Below are positions 58,015 through 64,000 of a stretch of 64,000 bases of DNA, in pieces. Origin of the DNA: Melampsora larici-populina 98AG31 (taxonomy: Eukaryota > Basidiomycota > Pucciniomycetes > Pucciniales > Melampsoraceae); assembly GCF_000204055.1 (NCBI RefSeq), contig NW_006768783.1, forward strand, positions 837,985-901,984. The letters are read 5' to 3'. The position numbers and the translations under genes are program-made. Every line of letters begins with the position of its first letter. The stretch's first letter is position 1. The notes beneath the pieces were generated by a model. It saw nothing but the letters and a program-made list of their open reading frames with translations. It was not told the DNA's origin and made no database searches.

Positions 58015-59523
58015 ATGAAACAAACTGTTGTCTTTTTACTCAGTGTGCTTTCATTCTTAAGTTACTTGGAAGCAGGACTTCCATACCATCATAACTCAAA
58101 CCAAAACCATCGTGGCTTCTTAACAAAGAGAAAAGCAAAAGTGATCCCAAATGCACCAGATGGTTTAGATGCTTCCAAGTATAATCCTGATCTTACTAGC
58201 GACTGTAATGTTCCTTCAATCTCGAAAACGATTACTGTTTCAACTCCCACCACTGTAGCGGCTGGAGAAACATTTGATTGTCAGTTTGCAAAGTATCAAC
58301 ATACCGATACTAGTTGTAATTTAGATAATGAAAAAGGTGATCAAGATGCCGTTTTTATACTTGAAGAAGGTGCTACTTTAAAGAATTGTATACTTGGTTT
58401 TTCCCAAGAAAGTAAGTTTAAGGTTGTCTCAGTTTCAAATCCATCAATTATTTCTATACATCTCGGGCTCGATGAAGATGACTGATCTTGATTTTTTTTC
58501 GTATATGCGTACCCAGGTGTACATTGCAAAGGTGGTTGTACAGTTGAAAATTCGCATTGGGTAGAAATTTGTGATGACGCTATCAACTTTCAAATGACAA
58601 GTGGTGAAGCAACTGTTAGTGGTTGTTCATTTGCAAACGCAGGTAACAAAGTAAGTCAATGTGATTTTCATTGAAATATACCTGGCACAGCTTTCTCAAG
58701 ATTCTTCTTTGATTTTGATTGCATTCAGGCTCTCCAATTTAATGGGTAAGCATCATGATTCAAGGTATAATCTGATTTGAATTCGGTCATGACTTTTTTT
58801 AATTTTCTTTCCTTAAACTTTAGTGGAGGGACCTTGAATGTGAACAATGCATGTTTTAGTAACGTTGACATTGCTTATCGGTGAGTCACATTCTTTTTTC
58901 AATCCAATCGCATCCAATCCAATCTGATTCTCTTGTGAGTTCATCATCAGTTCATGTGGTAATTGTAAAACGACTACCAAAAGAGCGGTCGTCTTTGATA
59001 ATGTTGACATCAAAGGTGTAAAAGTCTTGGCTGGTTATAATCATGCAGATGGTGATACTGTAGACATCAACAGTTATAGTGGAACTGCTGCGACGACTAT
59101 GTGTGAAGCTAAGGACGCCGGTACCAGCGAGGGAGAGGTTCCACCAGGGTAAGTCTTTCAATTCCAATCCAAAAGAAAGCAATATCAAGCTCTAATTTTC
59201 AATTTGGTCTTTCTGATATCCTTAGATGTACGATTAGCGGAGCGGGAAGTTCGAGCAATTCAACGACTTCGCCAACTGTTGGTTCAAGCAACTCTACCAG
59301 TGAGACAAACTTAACATCACCAACAACCGAAGGTACCAATTCAACCAGTTCTGAATCATCCTCATCCAGTGGAAATTCTAATTCGACGGATTATGAGTCT
59401 TCCACTTCATCCAAGAAAAAATACACTTCATCCAAAAAGAAATCGTCTTCCTCCAAAAAGAAATCAGGTTCATCCAAAAAGAAATCAGGTTCATCTAAAG
59501 ATAAGAAAAAGCAATCTAGTTAA
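58015..59523 (+). CDS. secreted pectate lyase, family PL3
   Basis: Six exons (58015-58411, 58517-58650, 58729-58745, 58824-58880, 58951-59148, 59226-59523) give 366 residues. Residues 1-20 are a signal peptide (MKQTVVFLLSVLSFLSYLEA), followed by a KR-containing propeptide-like stretch. The catalytic beta-helix shows the PL3 signature series: TFDC, EGATLKNCILGFSQ, VHCKGGC, WVEICDDAINF, ALQFNGGGTLNV and AYRSCGNC, then GYNHADGDTVDI. PL3 enzymes cleave polygalacturonate by beta-elimination with calcium, so this one probably acts on host pectin. The C-terminal ~95 residues are an unusual Ser/Thr/Asn-rich tail ending in about five SSKKK-type repeats, absent from typical PL3 enzymes. A 17-nt micro-exon (58729-58745) encodes part of the QFNGGG motif. 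Confidence 0.88.
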
Positions 59524-60027
59524 AGAAGATTTGATCAGGTGGTATTAGTAATCAAACCCGTTCAATTCCTGTTTGAACAACCAAACAGAATCTCAAATGT
59601 TGTCAACCTCTTTCTGCTTCTTTCCTTTGCTTATGATCTGAATGAGTTTCTTTGTTTAGTGATCTGTTTCAAGTCATCGCTGTGTGATGATGCTTCACCT
59701 ATCCTTCATCTTCTAGTCGCCTGTAGTGTTTTGAAAGCGCTTCATGATATCTTTGTATCCTTTTCAATTGGCCGTTCACAGAATTGATTGTAATCCAAAG
59801 TCTGAATGGCTATCTGTCGCAAAGTGTCACACATCTTACGCGAGCTCAACAGTTCAGTTCCCCCATGGCTCATATGTCTACTGGTATCCAGCACTATGTT
59901 AATCTGATGGTAGTAGCCATTCTGATGGCAGTAGCCATAGAGGCAGCGCGGGACGTTGGATGATGTTAGCGCTGCTCTACCCTCGCTGTCTGGCCAGTGT
60001 TTTTTTTGAGTGCGAATTGGCTTTATT

Positions 60028-60239
60028 TACGGTACTCAAAACAATCAGGTTCGTGCCACCTTTTTCAAAAAATGTCAAAAACATAGATTCAAAGTTGATC
60101 TTTTGGCGGGGGAATTCCTGGGAATTCGCTGGAACTTTTTTTTGGATTTTTCTACAGTTCATTTTCCCCACAAAAACAACATTTTGAAAGCAGGTTTTCA
60201 AGAAAGGTAGCACGAACCTGATTGTTTTGAGTACCGTAA
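60028..60239. mobile_element. 212-bp MITE with ~45-bp TIRs
   Basis: TTACGGTACTCAAAACAATC at the left end is exactly inverted at the right end, and the match continues through AGGTTCGTGC to about 45 bp with few differences. If the TIR proper starts at CGGTACTC, TA lies on both sides. Open frames across it merely mirror the inverted ends. No coding capacity. Confidence 0.78.
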
Positions 60240-60415
60240 TTGCATACAACACTAACAAAAATTTACAAATGAAATGACTTATGCCTTAGAAAGAGCTGTT
60301 TACTTCGAGCTAAACTCTTTCCTTGTCTTTTTTTCTTTTCCGTTTCTATACACATCCTCAAACTCTGGCGCTCAGCACAATTCAAATGTTGCTCCCTAGG
60401 AAATCGGTTTTGAGC

Positions 60416-60471
60416 CAAACTTAACTAAGTCCCTCGCCGATACAGCCACGAGCGCCAGCGAGGGACTTACG
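60416..60471 (+). repeat. 56-bp hairpin repeat, copy B
   Basis: Exact copy of 50378-50433, same orientation, with the same 12-bp stem and 20-nt loop. Flanking sequences differ immediately outside the shared block, as expected for a transposed or inserted unit. Confidence 0.8.
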
Positions 60472-60804
60472 AGGACCCCGGCTAAGTCCTATCAATCCTA
60501 GGTATGAAAAAGGAATGAATCGGTCCCTTGGGTTTTTGCTATGTTAGGGTTGAAAAAGGAATTATCCGCCCCGGTCCCGGCCACTTGTTAGGGATGTCAA
60601 GGAATGAATTTGTGTCGGGCCAAATTATGGTTATTTAATCATACTAATGTACCAGGAATGAATTGAAGCTTAATCATCCTGCATGAACCTCCGAAACAGT
60701 CCGAAAACACCTGAGAACTTTGCTACCTCACTTGATTTCAGCCGCTTTATCACCACAGATCACCACAAATCCTCACCAGATAGAAAAACAAAGTTATAAT
60801 CAAT

Positions 60805-63800
60805 ATGCGTTCATACGAAGATTTAAAGCTAGATATAATACACCTCTCACGTAACTGCGAGTTTATTCGCCCAGCCACCACCGAGGATCTCATATATACT
60901 GTCTTCAAATCACCACCTAAACTGTCTGATTCAGACCGCGACATAGGGATCTTCTGGACATTGAATACCAAAATGAACTTGATATTTAGTGTCAACAACA
61001 TTGAAAATGAACTATTTACTGGATGTTATGGTGTGGAGCATGTCATGGGCTGGATTGATGAAGCACGAGAACATACCACCTGGGATCAAAACTCGGAAAA
61101 ACTTCTCATAACAAAATTAGAAAGTATTCACCAGCATCTGATTGGTGTGTTAGAACTTCTTGTTCGAGGTTGAAACTTGATTGATCCTACTAACACCTCA
61201 TCTTTGGAACATTCAACGTCTTCAGATCATGGAGCTGTACTTCCTGACCCACCTTCTTGCCCATCCAAGACAAAGGCCAATGTAACCTCGGATCCTGTCA
61301 CAGAACAATCACCCAGCTCGACATCAAATTTAAACCGTAACTCTTCCGAAGCTAGTGTTCCAAAAGGCGTGAAAGGCTTACCTTCAAGATGCCCAAACTC
61401 TACACCAGGTGTCCCGTGTACTCTTTGTCAAGTAGTCTCGACTTCAGCTAAACATCTCTTCCGCTGTCACTGTGGTGAATCTATCTCTACACCTGGAGGT
61501 CGCACCCAGAATGTGGTAGTCCACTGGTCAAAGGGTCAGTGTCTTTTTCACAAAGTTTGCAGATGTAGCGTAATTTCTGACTATTTCTTATCTTTGTATC
61601 AGGCTTGTGTAAAAAAAAGGCTGAAGCCATGCGTCAACAGCCTCCGATTGGTTTGTTCTTTGAAAAGAAGCGACCAGCTCAAGATATCAGTCCACGAGCA
61701 CATGAAGCCAAACGCCAAGCTTGGCAGACACCATGTTGTGGATTGACTGATGATACTTGGCCACGGCCAAAGGCTAAATACCGAATTCATGACTGTATAA
61801 TCGGCTCAACATCTGTATACCATGGTGCTCCTAGACGTGATGTACTTGCTCTGTCGCTTTTCAAGATCCCCGAAGGCCAATTGAATACTGAACAGAAAGC
61901 GAAACTCACTCAAGAACGACATGCCCGCGCTACCTGGAAAATTGAAAGGCATGCTGAAATCAAGGCTATCTTTTCAACCAAATGTCTTGGGTCGATTCTC
62001 AAACAAGCCGGACAAGAATCACCTGTTTGCACTGAATGTCTGTCGATCCGAACCGACACAAGCCTTCTACATGCTCTCAACAAGTCTTATGCACGCCCTG
62101 ATTTCCGGAAATACATCCGCAATAATTACACTGCTGAGGATGTATATCATGCTGCTCGACAAGATTATCCCGACTTGGATGTAGCTGCTACTAGTCTAGA
62201 GAAAGCAACTAAACTTGGAGATAAAGAATTCTTCAAAGTGTTTGCTCATTGAGGAGCAAGCGGAGCATTCAATCACCTTGAAATCTTCAAAGGCCTCCTT
62301 AAAGCAGTTGCTGTACGAACTGAGCGGACCGCAGCTGGAAAGGGGACCACTGGGATGCAATTTCAATCTTACTTCGATGACTTTGTGATGACTCTTGCTG
62401 CTATGAGTCCAAAAGCTGCTCAATTCTTTACCGAGAACTTCGCTGGTCGTGGTTTACGCAGTCAGCGCCATTTAAGAGCTGCTACTGGAATGCAGCTTGC
62501 TCACGGTCTTTGTCAACAAAACTTTACTCGACTGGTGGAAGCTCTCAAGGCGATTGGTTATAATGGTCCTCTTTCATCTGGCTCTGATGAAACAAAGTGT
62601 GAACAGACGTTACGAGTCCACAATGACCATGTGGTGGGCGCTCATGGCGGACCTATCAAAATCACATCCACCGAACAATTGACAAAGATGTGTAAAGATC
62701 TTTTGGCAAAGAACGAGCTATCTTCAAAGGTGAATTTTTCAGCATTTCACTCTTGTTTCTCATGAACTCAAAACTGACTGTTGCCTTATGTAGATACGAT
62801 CATATGTCGTTCAGGTACCTCTGCTCAACATGCCAAGTTATGTAGTTGCCTTACTTCCTAGTCGAGGGAACGAAAATGCAAATGAGGTTGCACAGATGCA
62901 CGCCACATTCCTTTCTATGGCAGAAGATTGTGGTTTATCAATCTTGTCGATCGGAGCCGATGGTGCAGCAACCGAAGTCTCAGCACAGGCCAAACTGATC
63001 GACCAGGCCCTCAACCATCTGGAATTCTATTTTGAATCGGTGGACCTTTGTATCAAGATACCTCTGTTTGGACGCCAACAAAAACCACTTATTGTAGTTC
63101 AGGACCCTAAACATGCTCAAAAAACTGGTGCCAATCAAATTCTTTCAGGTGCACGACTCATCTCATTTGGTCTGTACTTTGTCACCATTGGACAACTTGC
63201 CCAAGTCATCGAAAGTGCAAACTCGTCACTCTACCAAAAGGATGTTTTCAATGTTGATCGGCAAGACGATGGCCGAGCATACCGAACGTTCAACAACGAA
63301 ACATTCAAGATTGCAATGGTCCGTGATGGATGTATTGGTCTTGCAGTTTATCTCTACATAATTGGCGAAGCTTGCGATGCTTGGTTGAATCAAACTATGA
63401 GCCATGAAGACCGGCTCTTATCGGTTTTTACATCATATTTTTTTATAGAACGGTGGGAAGAATACCTTCAGGAAAGGCAGAGGGATTCGCCAGGCCTCAT
63501 GTCCTTGGATCGGAATGGAATCTCACACGAGTCTTTCAAGACTTTCAAACATCTAGCGATCTCTTTACTCACATTAATAATAGCACATCGGGAGTATTAT
63601 CCTGAACATCCGCTCATGCCGTGGAAGCACGGAACTGAGGCATGTGAGCATATATTTGGATGGATGCGTGTCATCCTACCCAACTTCACTTTTCTTGATG
63701 CGATGCAGATGATGCCTAAGATCTTCACCATCATCAAGAATATCATGATGAAGAGAGTAAAAATTCCAACTGGTGAACACATCCACTCGGGTAAGTTTTG

Positions 63801-64000
63801 TCTGTGCATAAACTTCTGAACCTCACTGATGTTGTTGGTTTTACATTGGTCTAGGGTCTCAATACTCCTGGAATCAAGCAAGTACTGGTAGTCAATGTTA
63901 CGCTCATCTCACCACCTTTCCAAGTGATGAACGGATCAACATCTTGCTATCAATCGCAAAAAGCCGTGCAAAAACCCTCCTTGAGTTCACCGGCATGCAA
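60805..64000 (+). pseudogene. P-like/DDE transposase of basidiomycete type, two in-frame TGA codons, runs off the window
   Basis: Segments in one continuous frame with introns 61535-61602, 62730-62793 and 63791-63854. After an acidic N-terminus and a Ser/Pro-rich linker there is a Cys/His finger (CTLCQVVSTSAKHLFRCHCG). The core has ILSIGADGAATEV (possible first Asp), VVQDPKHAQKTGANQILSGA (second Asp), VFNVDRQDDGRAYR, IAHREYYPEHPLMPWKHGT and EACEHIFGWMR (possible Glu). This motif series is widespread and multi-copy in rusts and mushrooms, and looks like a P-element/THAP9-type RNase H transposase, though I cannot place it firmly. TGA codons interrupt it at 61171-61173 and 62250-62252; the frame stays open across both. 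The 3' end is beyond the window. Confidence 0.65.

Larger units (their letters stand above)
59524..60804. other. intergenic; MITE and hairpin repeat
   Basis: Downstream of the pectate lyase, with no supported gene. It contains the MITE at 60028-60239 and hairpin repeat copy B at 60416-60471. Confidence 0.45.

Noticed and set aside
59539..59787. 82-residue frame just after the pectate lyase
   Set aside because: No recognisable motif and likely in the 3' UTR.
59977..60258. Frames on both strands around 60000-60250
   Set aside because: They mirror each other because they read through the inverted ends of a MITE.

Overview
This window looks like a piece of a rust-fungus genome (Pucciniales, most likely Melampsora or a close relative). 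The evidence is the basidiomycete genes with many short GT-AG introns, AT-rich DNA, small cysteine-rich secreted proteins, a PL3 pectate lyase, and a very high load of DNA transposons of kinds common in rusts. The taxon is inferred from gene content; no rRNA or mitochondrial marker is present.

Layout, left to right. 1-3250: one small secreted Cys-rich protein (minus strand) in degenerate repeat DNA. 3251-11374: an old Mutator-like element (MULE-1) with long terminal inverted repeats. Its transposase gene is broken by a nested 2.0-kb TIR element (5220-7238) flanked by TA. 11909-16083: a six-exon coiled-coil nuclear-type protein, followed by a decayed duplicate of its last two exons. 18135-22587: a housekeeping cluster of V-ATPase V0 subunit f, RNA polymerase III subunit RPC7 and YAE1. 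23580-27264: a large rust-type protein of unknown function with an internal ~95-residue duplication. 29020-29445: a second small secreted protein. 30658-34899: a complete-looking PIF/Harbinger element with two convergent genes. 35061-39351: nuclear cap-binding subunit CBP80. 39352-44790: TE graveyard (Tc1-like scrap, hAT relic, hAT-type MITE). 44791-49200: an RGS-LOV photoreceptor-like protein. 50664-56328: a young MULE (MULE-2) with a perfect 8-bp target-site duplication. 58015-59523: PL3 pectate lyase. 60805-end: a degenerate P-like/DDE transposase running off the window.

The most interesting system is the pair of MULEs. The MULE-2 protein (predicted 1418 aa, five exons) joins a Pro-rich N-terminus, a FAR1/WRKY-GCM1-like zinc domain, a MULE DDE transposase core, a SWIM-like finger, an AT-hook, a CCHC knuckle, an RTC4-like domain and a C-terminal OTU-like cysteine protease domain. 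MULE-1 has the same order and the same intron positions but no OTU module. It also carries a nested insertion, a catalytic Asp-to-Asn change and an in-frame stop. So a transposase lineage appears to have captured an RTC4-like domain, and one branch also carries a deubiquitinase-type protease.

Exon-intron models were built by hand from GT-AG sites and reading-frame continuity. For every model given with full exon coordinates the total length is a multiple of three, but none is supported by transcripts. Family calls come from motif recognition, not searches.
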